From Lichenostomus cassidix (taxonomy: Eukaryota > Chordata > Aves > Passeriformes > Meliphagidae): a stretch of 64,000 bases of DNA. The stretch spans positions 57,734,491 to 57,798,490 of the forward strand of contig CM039182.1 of the NCBI GenBank assembly GCA_008360975.2, written 5' to 3'. This document shows, in pieces, positions 48,756-60,400 of the stretch. Made by a program: the position numbers and the translations under genes. The notes beneath the pieces are model-generated. The model worked only from the letters and a program-made list of their open reading frames with translations. It had not been told where the DNA came from and did no database searches. Positions within the stretch are counted from its first letter, which is position 1. Every line of letters starts with the position of its first letter.

Positions 48756-51700
48756 CAACACACCATTTGAGGGTATTGTATGCCATGATAGACCAGAGGA
48801 AGTGGAAACTGACCTTGCCAGGCTGAGTTTCTAACTCAGAATATATTGAACTGAATGGTGTCACCCTTCCTCTGTGACTGGAAGTCACACTACCAGGGGC
48901 AGCCTCCTCTCTCCCTGACCCTGGCCAGTAATTTCAAATTGCCATCAACCCCTACCTTGGCCCCCAAAGTTTGAACTTCCAGACAGGAACACATCACCAT
49001 TGAGAACCTCCAGCCAATGCTTCCATGCTTCCCCTGTGAACAACCTGGATGGAATTCTGTTGCTAAGGGAACCTCCAGCTGGTTGTCCTCCACAGGCGAA
49101 GAGCCCAGGCAGATATCCAAGTGGTGTGCTAACTAGATAGGATGAATGTCAGGAGCAGTGAAACATACAAAGATGCAGCAGAAGAAACTTGGCTCTACCT
49201 CTGAGGAGCCCTATGAACATCAGTAGCCATTTTCCATAACTTGCGAGCCACATGGACTATTACTATCTTTGAGTATATTTGCAGGGTTGTTCATGAAGTG
49301 GGGAAAAGGAGGCCTGTGTGGACCCCATAAGAAGTACAGTAGGAAGGACATGAAGAGGGATCTCTATTGCCATGATATATCATTTCAACCTGCTGAAATT
49401 AACATACCACCTCTAGCTAGATGTACAGGCCACCTTATTGAAATGAACATGAATTTTTTTTTCAATAGATAGACCGGAATTTCAAATTTAGAATTGAAAT
49501 CTTAGTTTCCTGTTGCTATTCATTACAGAGAAATGTACTTTATTTAGTAATTGGATTTTTTCCACAAATTAATTTATCTTAGTTGCATTGTAATTAATAG
49601 TAGTAACAACCAATTGAATAAATAAGTAATTACAGTATTCAAATCTGAGGGTGATGGATACTTTAGGTATCCATGTATGTCCATACCACACAAAAAACCT
49701 ATTTTTTAACTCAGATAACACAGTTAATAAAGTTAATATGAGCCCTCTCATGGCTAGGCCCACTCATTGGGCGACTCTATGGATGCAATGATACGTAATG
49801 AAAAGGTGATATTTTTCATTCCTTATCCCATTTAAAAGCCTGGAATATAATGCATTTAACAACAAAGAGAAATCTAAAATCCTGCCTATTTCATAGATTC
49901 TCTCCAGCACTATCTTTTCTCAAAGACCACCTCCCAAAACTTCACACAGACCATGTGATGTCAGCCCTGACAATTCTATGCTTGTTGCACTACACACAAG
50001 TGTCCCAAATCACTAACAGCACATCTGACAACCCTTTGCATACCAGAAAATCTGAAGCAAATATATTTTTAACAAACCACAGTAAGAGACTCTGAACTTA
50101 CACTACTGTGTCTTTCATGAAAAAGGCAGATCCTACACTGCTATTTAGGTGTAGACCTGGGTCTCAAAAACTGGAAACATCCCCAAGATGTACCAGGGAA
50201 GAAGCTTGTACAGGGTTCTTGGAATTTTTTGGTAGGCGTGCCACTGGGAATCACAGCCACATCCTCAACTTGTCCACCTTTGTGGAGTTATGTTCTATCT
50301 GTGAACACTCCACTGAAGCTTCTTCCTCTATGCTATAGCTCATAGCATAAGCTTCCTGAAAATGCATTATTTAGCCCTCGACCTTCTTGAATGGGCATAG
50401 AGGGTTCATGATAATCTAACTCCACAAAAATCAATACTAACTTTCAATTTACTGGCACCTAGCAGTTTTTGACTTCCAAGCAAAGATGAAGAGAAAAATT
50501 GGGAATTAGACAGCATGTTTGAATACATTCCAGTTATCAGAAGCAAGAGCCACGAGGCCCCACTAATGCAAACAAACTCCGAAGATGAAATGTCTAACTT
50601 AGACATCTGTCACTGATCTACCAAGGTAAGCATTTTGCAGTGCTGACAAGGAAAGTGTGCCAAAGACTGTTTATGAATCAATAAACAGTTCCTAGCACAT
50701 TAAAAGCTTTCAATATAGGGTTTTATTTTATTTTATTTTTACACTAAGGGATTCTTTTCTTCTTGGATAAAGCATATTCTATGCACTCAACTGAAGACTA
50801 TGCTTCCCATAGTTCCTTATAGAGTCACTGCCACCATCACAATATATGTCTAGCCCCTGAATTGTCTTTTTGTATTTCAAATAGATGAGGAAGGATAAAA
50901 AGCTTTTAACATGTCTCAGGCGTGTTGGCCCATGCTACTTCACCAAAAGAAGTCCTCCAAGTTCAAAACTGCCTGCCAAGGCTGCATACTTGACATTTGC
51001 TATTTCAGTTCCTATTGGAGGGTGAAGATAAGATCCTTACGGGTAAGGAATAATATTAGACAATCTCTAGCCAAAGATTTTATAGAATGTTTTAGGCTTT
51101 ACTTTTTGGAAGTACTGAAAATGGCCCTGATCCAGTAAAGCTCTAAAGAACATAATTTAAGCGCTTTGCTAGATTAGAACTGTAACATGCAATGGAAGAG
51201 AACACAAATATCTGACTATTACAAACACTGAAAAAGAAAACATACAAGCACAGTTGAAACTTAGTGCTACAGTCAGTTTTTCCTATAGCAAATCCCATGT
51301 TCCTGTGGATCAGCTCCCTTTCCCATAAGAAAAAATAACTGTAAAGCATCAGGGTATGGACCTCGTCTTAAACACAATCCTCTTGTGCTACTGAGTCTCT
51401 CTCTACAAACTTTCCTGTTAATGCTTTCAGTGATATTTTGTTCCAAATCACATTGTACCTTATGCATCTACACATACACCACCAGAAAAACTCAATCTGC
51501 AGATACACCACATGTGATGAGTCGTAGATCAGGAATGCTGAAGCAACAGAGACACCAGGATGAGCTCTTTGCGGAGCCAGTTCAGATCTGATTGAGTTCA
51601 TTAGCTAAGGCTGCATCCCAGACCACTGCAAGAGTCACATCCATACAAGTACTTCCATGTAGCACAGAATATGAATGTACCTTGTAGAACTTGCCCAATT

Positions 51701-53020
51701 ACCCTATGCTGTGCTCCCAGGAGATCTAGGTAGCAAAGTCCACATGGATTTGAGAGGCTTTGGGATGGAGTTAGGACTATTAACCCCAGACTGAACTCAG
51801 TCTGAGCTTTGGTGGGGCACAGCACAAATCCAGCCCAGATGTGGGATTGTTGCTGAGCTCATCTCTGTGCCCTGTGGAGCAGAGCATGCAGGCTCTGTGC
51901 TCGGGCTGAATCAGTAGCTCCTGCTCAGCACCATGCAGCATCAGGCCTCTGTGTGGACACCTGCTGAGATGGGCTCCTCAGCACTCTTGATAACAGGAAC
52001 ACAGCACAGACACACCCAAACAGGCATGGATGTGGTTCAGCAAGGCTTAACTTTGGTTCCATATGGTAGGAATGCCACTGGGGTGTGTCCAGGTGCACAC
52101 TCAGTGCTAGGTGTTCAGAGTCACTCTGGCTCCCGAGGAACAGCTGGTCAGACACCATTGCAACACACTCCTGAGCTTGCATCAGAGATTCCACAGAGCT
52201 CTCCACCCCAGCATCACTTACAGGAGTTTGCTGTGCCTCCTTTGTACAACACCCAGCTCTTCCAGCTGTCTTGAATCCAAGTGCAGCTCCCCAGGAAAAA
52301 GAAAGGTAAGATGTGAAAATGTAGAAGATTGAGCCTGATACATAACAGCATCACAATACTGATGCAAAAGAAAACCCAAATCAGCAAAAGTTACTCCACG
52401 TAAATCAGAATGCGCAAGCTACCATTGCATTATACAGAGACCATCTCTATAAAAAGATGCCAGCATACCAGCCTGGCTTTTTCACATCTAAAGCATTTGG
52501 TTACAATGAGTTATAATTCATTATAACAATGGTAATAAATTAAAAGCACAAAGGGGTCATTACAATCACATTAAAACATTCCATAATTTTGGAAAATTAA
52601 TGTTTCTCTAAGCCTTCATTTTTACAGATAAATTGAATCAGAACTGTGCTGTTCCTACACTGCGCTAACTAGTATCAGTGTTAAGCTTTTTGGAACCATA
52701 TGGAAAGCCATCAATTTTTTTCTTAAGTGGGATTCTCATCACTTTGTTTAATATCACTACAAATTACACAGGCTAATTTTTACAGATGGTTTCCTGTAGG
52801 AAGTGTGAATCAACAAACTGCAAGGCAATAGGTAGTAACTATTCATTCTCAAAGGAAGTGTTGTGAGCTACCTGCCAAAGGGCTGTACAGAAAACCTGGG
52901 AAGCTCTTTCACTTCTAATCCTTCATTTGACTCAGAGGCCCTTTGGGACCTTGGGAACTCACATGGGGCAAATCTGCAGCAGTATCAAACTGCAGCATGA
53001 GCAGTTTCTGAATCACATTT

Positions 53021-53076
<56 letters not shown>

Positions 53077-53379
53077 AAAAATCACAGTATTGGCTTCAAA
53101 AGTCACAAAATGTTTTAATGTCACGCTGTAGGTTTGTTTTATTTGTCTTCTGGTGCTTCTGCTGCAAGTTTCAGTCAACTCAGGCTTCAAAAATTTTCTT
53201 AGTGAACACAAAGCATAAGAAGGATGTCTACTTGGTCAATGAAACAGGGTATTTGCAAAGTTTGACATCTGCCCTAGCTCTTTCTCGATGACCAGAGACA
53301 TCAAGCATTTTAAGTTTCTCAGATGAGCTTAGAAAGACTACAGCCTTTAAGCTTCCAAAACACTCCGTATCAAGATTTT
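48756..53379. other. Non-coding DNA, no gene recognised
   Basis: About 4.6 kb. A moderately GC-rich patch at 48830-49130 beside the CR1 and another at 51600-52290 carry open frames on both strands but no domain. A perfect 18-base inverted repeat lies at 52510-52527 and a hexanucleotide array at 53021-53076. Confidence 0.55.
53021..53076 (+). repeat. (TACATA)n microsatellite
   Basis: About nine nearly perfect hexamer units. The open frames on both strands here encode only a two-residue repeat and are not genes. Confidence 0.95.
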
Positions 53380-53692
53380 CATGTACTGGACCGCAATACT
53401 AGGGTAAAAAACGTTTCGTGCTCGGGCACCTAGAGAGAAAACAGTTTCCAGGAGTATTCAGCACACGGCAGTCCCGTTTGCCGTTTCCATGCAATCTTTC
53501 TCCCACCATCTCTAAAAGGGTATCGCACAACTACAGGCTTGCGGAGAGGAGCATCAGGACGAAAAGTCAGAACCGAGTCCGCATTGGAGAGACTACAGCA
53601 GCCTATTTTCTTCAGCGGGGCGGGGGGGGAAGAAAAGCAACTAGGGAGAATAAGGTAGAGATCAGCAAAATCAGTAATCGTATATAAATGCA

Positions 53693-53700
53693 TATAAAAA
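53693..53700 (+). promoter_or_regulatory. TATA-like box upstream of the CpG island core
   Basis: TATAAAAA preceded at 53681 by TATATAAAT. Placed before the GC-rich core, it would set a plus-strand start near 53725. Vertebrate CpG-island promoters often lack TATA, so it may be fortuitous. Confidence 0.35.
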
Positions 53701-54007
53701 GGTGAATGTGGAATTTTTTTAGACCACACGAACTCCGCTTAGGGCAGGGTTAAAACACCCGCGGGTGGGGGTGAGCGGGACTAAAGGGCTGCAGGAGAAG
53801 GGGACGGCAAGAGCGGGGGTGCGCGACGCGGCGAGGGCGCGCCGGGCGCGCTCCCGCGGGCGGGCAGCTGGAAGTCATTGCCCGCGGATCGGCGTCCGCG
53901 TTGCCCCGGCGACCGCCCGGGCGGCGCCAGCTGGGCCGCAGTGTGAATGGGTGATGTCACGGGCCCGGCGCCGGCCAGTCTGGGCAGCCCGGGCCAAGGC
54001 AGCGGCC

Positions 54008-54083
54008 GGGAGGGAGGGAGGGAGGGAGGGAAAGAGGGGCGGAGGGAGCAGGGGTGGGAGAGGGAGGCGGTGGGAGCGGCGGG
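54008..54083 (+). repeat. GGGA-rich tract, G-quadruplex prone
   Basis: Six GGGA-type units in a row, then many further G-runs (AGGGGCGG, GGGAGCAGGGG, GGGAGAGGGAGG). The run sits inside the CpG island. Confidence 0.85.
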
Positions 54084-54300
54084 AATCGCCCCCCCGCACC
54101 CCCAGCGCGGTGCCACGCGTGGGGCGGACAGCGCTTCCCGCAGCCGCGCGGGTGTTCCCCCTTCTTTCTCCGAGCGCTGTCCCGTGCGGCGGTGGGAAGG
54201 CGGCACTTCCACGGCCCGCTCCCGCTCGGGCCCCGCTGGCCGCGGGTGTTTCGCTCGGTCCTTGCCAGCTCCCCATTGTTTGAATGGAGATGTCTCTGTT

Positions 54301-56509
54301 TCCATCCTCAATTCATTTGCAGGCACTTTAGAAAAGTTCTTTCCTGCAGGAATGAGGGGCTTTTCACTGCGCTCCAGCAAGGTTTACAATCCCTGCCAAC
54401 GCTCGCAAGCTTCCCACATTCAGCCCCGAAGTTTCCCACTGCTTTCAGCAGCAAGATTCCCACACTGCAGAATACCCGATTATATTGATAATTTGGCCGG
54501 TTCCAGTAAAATAGCCCCTCAAATTCACGATGGAAGTTTACTTCACATGTGAAATTCTTCATTACTTTCTTACCGCAGTTCTTCATGAGAGGATACATTC
54601 CTAATGATATGTCTTAGTGGGAAAATCTGATTGTTCCTTAATGTAAGTTGTTTACATAGATCCACTCTTTACATTAGTTTCAGCGAGTTCAGGACAAAGA
54701 TCCCTCAGCAAAAGCCAGCATAGCTCTTTTTGTGACTCAGCAGGAGATGTAGGTTGGGTTTAAACATAAATTTCACTCCTTATAGACATTAAACTGTTAC
54801 AGAGTGCAGGGTTTTTCCTCAGTGAATGAAATGGTCCCTTGAGCGTCTGAAACTACAGCTCCTCTGTATTTTATCTCATCTTCATCACACAGCACCTCTA
54901 GCTGTGGGCCTCAGAGCCTGCATGCATAGGAACTCTTCCAGGCTGTGGAGAAGCAGATGTGACATCAGGTTCCCCTATCAGTGAAATCTTAGAGCAACAC
55001 AAATTACAGCTTTGGGTTTTGCTTCACTTGGCTTTTGCTGAGTAGCTGTTTGAGACTAGGCAGGTGGGATGCTTGCAATGGTTTTCTTTGAAATTCTGCT
55101 TATTTTAATTCTCCCATTAATAAATCGGTTTGTGCATGAGTTCTAAGGGAACAAAGGAGGTTGACTCCAAATCTTTTGGAATAGTAACAACCACTTGCAG
55201 CCATATGGAGCCTCGAAAGGCAGCAGAAACCATTGCTGAAATGTCACCCGTCAGCCTGCAGACCCTTTATCTGAACCTTGTCGCAGCAAAGGCTCAGCCA
55301 CCCAAAAGAGCAAGAGTGGTGGCAGGAGAGGGCACATGGAGAGTGGCAGCATCTCCGCACAGGGACCAGGAGTGTGGGGAGTAGAGAGGATGGGGAGGGG
55401 ACCCATGCACCCCACCAGCAGCTGAGTCCTCACAGTGACAAAAGATTTTTACTCCAATTCAAACAGCCCATATTCCATCTGCAGGCAAGGTGAAAGCTAA
55501 TCCCCTACAAAAATCTGCATTCAAAGGGACCTTGCAGTCAATGTATCATATTAGGACCAATGGCTTCATCCATGGGTGTACAGCTGGACATTGGGACAGG
55601 CAGATATGAGGGACTCACCTTGCAAACACCAGTTTATCAGAAGTTATTCACTACATGCACATGTTGCAGGATCAAAAACGCTCATTTTTAGTTTGCTGGA
55701 CACCTTGAAAATTGGAGGGTGGCAAGTAAGCTGAGTGTATGTAAATATGATTTGGGTGTGAGGCTCAAGTTAATTCCTTCTGATTTTAACTGCTTGATGT
55801 GATGTTTAAATCTTAAATCATCAATAACCTTTAAAATCTTATTGGGATTTTAACAGTGAATGCTTTGGATGACTGCTTAGGGGAAAATAATCTGACAACA
55901 ATCACTGACAGGCAGCCCTCTCCATCAGGTAACTTTGCAGTAAAGGAAATAAATACCAGCTGCTGGGGGAAGGGAGAGAGCATCCTGAGAAACTCACTCC
56001 TCCGCTCCCATTGATCATCACCTGCACTGGACTTCATAAAGCAGTTTAATCCTATTCTCTCCCTCAAAGGTTTCAAGCCTCTGCAAGATCCTGACTGCTA
56101 GGGAACAAAGACTGGTATGTGGTTCCCTCAAAGGTCAGTCATTAACCTGCCCCAACAACAGTTTTAGGAAGATCAAGGCAATGAATAAAAACTAAGAAAA
56201 AGCACTTTCACTTTGGAATGAATTGTTCAAAATGCCCTTATGCATTCGGTTTTATTCCCTTTCACCTCCACAGTTTTTAGTTCCATGTATTTATTTCTCA
56301 TCAGGAAGGGCAAGATTTGCCCTCCCAGAGATTTGACCTTAAGTTTCTTTTAGCCCCAACACTATAGACCGTTCTATCAATTATGAATGTACTCATGTGT
56401 ACAGAGGAACTGGTAAGCCAGCTCAGTAATGCTACCTTGTTCTGGAGACTTACCCGTATAAATAAATTAAGGGCATATCTTTGTGAAATACCAGAAAGAA
56501 ATAGAAGAT
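54301..56509. other. Sequence downstream of the CpG island, no exon recognised
   Basis: The first 250 bp are still moderately GC-rich and might be 5' UTR of a plus-strand transcript. The rest is ordinary AT-rich DNA. The patch at 55130-55490 has open frames but no motif. Confidence 0.5.
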
Positions 56510-56627
56510 GAGAGACTGAAAGAACAAAAAAGAGAAAGAACAAAAATGAGAGAAAAGAAAGAAAGGAAGGAAGAAATGAAGGAAGAGAAAGAAAGAAAGG
56601 AAGAGAAATGAAGAAACGAAGAAAAAG
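56510..56627 (+). repeat. GAAA/GGAA-rich purine tract
   Basis: Almost pure A and G on the plus strand, in irregular GAAA, GGAA and AGAA units, leading directly into the pentamer array. Confidence 0.9.
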
Positions 56628-57027
56628 AAGGGAAGGCAAGGGAAGGCAAGGGAAGGCAAGGCAAGGGAAGGCAAGGCAAGGGAAGGCAAGGCAAGGGAAG
56701 GCAAGGCAAGGGAAGGCAAGGCAAGGCAAGGGAAGGGAAGGGAAGGGAAGGCAAGGCAAGGCAAGGCAAGGCAAGGCAAGGGAAGGCAAGGGAAGGCAAG
56801 GGAAGGCAAGGGAAGGCAAGGGAAGGCAAGGCAAGGCAAGGCAAGGCAAGGGAAGGCAAGGCAAGGAAAGGCAAGGCAAGGGAAGGCAAGGGAAGGCAAG
56901 GGAAGGCAAGGGAAGGCAAGGGAAGGCAAGGGAAGGGAGGGCAGGGCAGGGCAAGGCAGGGCAAGGCAAGGCAGGGCAAGGCAAGGCAGGGCAGGGCAAG
57001 GCAAGGCAAGGCAAGGCAAGGCAAGGG
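56628..57027 (+). repeat. Pentanucleotide array (GGAAG/GCAAG/GCAGG)n, about 80 units
   Basis: About 400 bp in which every 5-bp unit is GGAAG or GCAAG, with GCAGG/GGAGG units appearing near the right end (about 56935-57000). Phase is kept throughout. Many units alternate as a 10-bp GGAAG-GCAAG dimer, so there is higher-order structure. Since none of the unit combinations makes a stop codon, long open frames appear on both strands (up to 247 codons on the minus strand) with a five-residue period. These are artefacts. The array is probably length-polymorphic, and its assembled length is uncertain. Confidence 0.97.
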
Positions 57028-57415
57028 AGACGGAAAGGGAACAAAAACTAAAAAGCCACAATCTTCTTAAGATAGGACAGAAGCTAATATCAAAATTGGT
57101 CTCCCTGTGATTTGTATTTTATGTGCCTGCATGTCTGTATGTGAGACAATATACTGGACTTGCAGTAGCCAGACTATCAGTAAGACATTTATTTCCATAA
57201 GTTATTGATGACCCTTTAGCTCACAAGTGACAGGCCGAAGTAGAGCCACGAGCAACTTCTGAGAGGTCATCAATAACAACTGAAAATAAATGTTTTATCC
57301 AGTGCTTGCCCATTGTGTGTCCTCTTTATGCAATGCCTGTTAAGTTTCATCTGGTGTAGTTTTCTATGGGCTGCAACTTCCTCAGCTCCTGTCTGAAACA
57401 ATGGAGGAAGGAGGG

Positions 57416-57423
57416 ACACACAC

Positions 57424-57456
<33 letters not shown>
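57416..57456 (+). repeat. (CA)n microsatellite
   Basis: About 20 CA units with one CG interruption near the start. Confidence 0.95.
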
Positions 57457-60400
57457 TCCCCATTTGATTGCTCACACACTTGGAGGAGTACCTTTTGTGA
57501 GATGCAGAGGTAAATGCATGCATCTCTCAACATATGAGGATGAAACAGTACCCTAAAAAGTGAAAGGAGAGACTGCCACCTTACTAAAACATTAAACACC
57601 ATAGAGAATCCTGATGCTGCAAGTGCAAGACAGTTCAGAAGACAGAAGATACAGAGTGGACAGGACGGGGACAAAGAAACAAGCTGAGATGCAAGGTTGT
57701 AAATAAATCATACCTCATGCTAACATTACAAGTGCAGAATATTCTATTAATGCATTTCTAATAGTAATTCATACCATACTGCAAGGAAGATTGATTTATT
57801 GTGTGTGTTAAAAAGTTCCTGGGGGCAAAAGAAAACTCTTTTTATCTATAGGGAGTCTCTTACTCCCAGTGGAAAATGACTGCAATGCACATTGGGTACA
57901 ATGCCGTGGGGATGTAAAATTTACTTCAAATAATCATCACCACTAACCACAATGTCTTTTAATTAAACTTTTGTGCCTAAAGTTTCAATTTTTCTTACTC
58001 TTTTGCATATGCATTTTCACATTTTAGAAAATATTATTCTGAGAACCAGATCTCAGGCTCTCAGTGTTCAGTGACTATTTCATGAGGCTGGTCTGAAGTA
58101 AGCTAATGACTTTGCATCCAGTTGTGAAACTTCTGCTCACTTGAGCAGTCGCTATATCCATATCCTTACTCAGGCAAATAAGCTCATTAACTTCAAGACA
58201 AAGTTTCTATATAAGCAAGGATTTGTACTGCTTTTCAAGTCAATTTCTCCACTGAGGTAAATTAAGAGATTTTTTTGAATAAAATTTATCAGTGCTTTAA
58301 AGTGTTCAAAAAGCACGTTACTGGAGTAAAAATTACCAAAATAAATGTCATTAACACTTCAAGGTAAGTATGTGAAAATATACTGGTATCAAGGACAACT
58401 TGGAATAGTTACTTAGCATAAGCGGTGTGATTACCCAAAATATTCTTATATATGCACATCATTTAGCTTAAAGAAAACAAAGTGAAACTGTAAGAAATTT
58501 GCACGTTGAAGCATTTTTAACAGCAATTTTGAATATGGCTTTAAAATACTTTTGCATAGTTTGCCCCCTGCACAAGAAGCAAAACCATGAAGAATTGCTA
58601 TGCAATTACTCCAAAATGGAAAAAACCATTCATTCCCATTTCTTCTAAGGGAAAATTAGTAAGTCATAGAATATATTTAACTGTGAAGAATTGCACTTCA
58701 TGGATCACTGTCCAATATTCTCCCTACATCCATCTTTCTTTTTTCTGCATCTCCAGCCATTTGCAGTCTGCAATTTATATCTTGATTTAAATTCACGGTG
58801 CTACACAGTGGTTTTCATTAGGCAATCCTGTTGTCCTAATAAATTTAAAAGGTCACTTTAGCATATACTATTGATGAAATTAAGCTGGTGAGTGTGACCC
58901 TGTCTGCCTAAAGGAGACATTACCTGTCTATGCTTTTTTTCATGCTCTCTAAACATGAAATCCTGCAAGAGCTATTTTCTGTCAACAAAAGCTGAGGACT
59001 CTTGTATTTTTGAGTGACAACTTCCTCCAAGAAACTACCCAATAAAGAATGATCACAGGAAGAAACCTGGTACAAATTAAAAACAAAACTCACCTTTTGT
59101 GCAAACTGCTTTTTCAAACATACACAAGTATATAAGCAAATTAAACTGGTGCTGTCATCCTATAAGTAATTTCCTGCTATTCTAATATTTCTTCTGCAAG
59201 ATGGAACAGAAGAATGAGGAAGAGCCTTTTGCTTCTGTTACTAAGGCTTTGGTAGATCCTCGCATGTTATGGCAACAGGCATTCTACAGCAGGTAAATGA
59301 ATAGATAATAAGATTACAGAGATTTCAGCAGGTATTGGAAGTGCATGCCATGGCTCATAAATAGCTGCAGTCAGGGGATTTGAAGATGCATTGAAAAGCT
59401 TCCCCTCCACAAACACAACCACCAGACTCGAATTTCTAGTTCTTTCTAACTTCTGTTCCCAGTGGTGGCACCAATTTGACTTGAACTAAATCCAGCAAAC
59501 AGCATTTTCTATAGTGTTTACATACTTGTCAGGCAGTCACTACCATGAAAAAGATGCAGAACTGGAAATTAGTATCTGGCAAGCAGGTTGTGTCTGAGAG
59601 TGACACTGGCTCATAAAAGTACTTTGAGAACCAACTGACTACAGTCACAGAAGACATCAACGCATTTGCATCAACACAGAGGAAGCTAAGGTCTCTTCAT
59701 CTACCTTGAATGTCCTTCCACTGTGGGAAAGGTTGTTTCCACAGTCGGGGAAGAGGTGATTTCTTCTTTTGATTTAAAACAATTATTTAAAAGAGTAAAA
59801 AAAAAAACCTCCAAAGATTTTGAAAAATTCCTTAAAACACAGAGGACAAATAACAAACGTGTTAGTATTAGCTTTCAAAATGTAAAATGTTGTATTAGTG
59901 CAAATATTGCTATTGAGGGCTTTTTTATGGCATGAACGTAGACTGCTTTTGCTGATCAAGCTCTTCAAGTTCCCTGAAAATAAATACCAGTGTCATTGGT
60001 GTAATGATAACATATGCAGATGAGCATGTACATATCTAGATACTTATTTAATTTAGGTCGATTTGCTTATTGTCCCTGTAGGCTGCATTATTTGTGTGAT
60101 TATAGACCTGCTAATGTAAACTCATAGCAAACACAAAAACAGTATGAGGTGGTATCATACTATCAGTTTTCAGGCAGATTGGCTGAGGATTCTTCTCTAC
60201 AAACAAAGGGCATGACATTGCACATAAATCTGATCTAAATCTACACAAAATAAAATTAAAGTTAGGACTCTAAATTCAATCTGTTACTATGTAACTCAGT
60301 TTAATAGAGTGTTCCTCAGGAAGCTGCTCCAAATACTCCTAAATTATTTTCCCCTTCCCCAGAATAAGCATCTTGATTGCTTATATTTGGACCACACTGC

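Larger units (their letters stand above)
53380..54300. promoter_or_regulatory. CpG island, probable host gene promoter / first exon
   Basis: CpG dinucleotides become frequent from about 53400 and very dense between 53750 and 54260, with SmaI/SacII-like and GGGCGG motifs, in sharp contrast to the CpG-poor DNA on both sides. A CRE-like TGATGTCAC lies at 53952-53960 and a TATA-like box at 53693-53700. This is the expected signature of a vertebrate constitutive or developmental promoter. Long open frames occur on both strands but reflect lack of stop codons in GC-rich DNA, and none is recognised as a first coding exon. The TATA position favours plus-strand transcription, but bidirectional use is possible. 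Confidence 0.8.

Noticed and set aside
53765..54552. Open frames of 130-200 codons on both strands in the CpG island
   Set aside because: GC-rich DNA has few stop codons. The frames overlap in several phases, encode low-complexity Ala/Gly/Arg/Pro sequence and match no known first exon.
56628..57027. CRISPR-like or satellite-encoded array
   Set aside because: Units are 5 bp without spacers, in a vertebrate nuclear context. It is a simple tandem repeat.
56301..57061. Long open frames on both strands (up to 247 codons) over the pentamer array
   Set aside because: They are produced by a 5-bp repeat whose units never make stop codons; the product is a pure five-residue repeat and the frames oppose each other on both strands.
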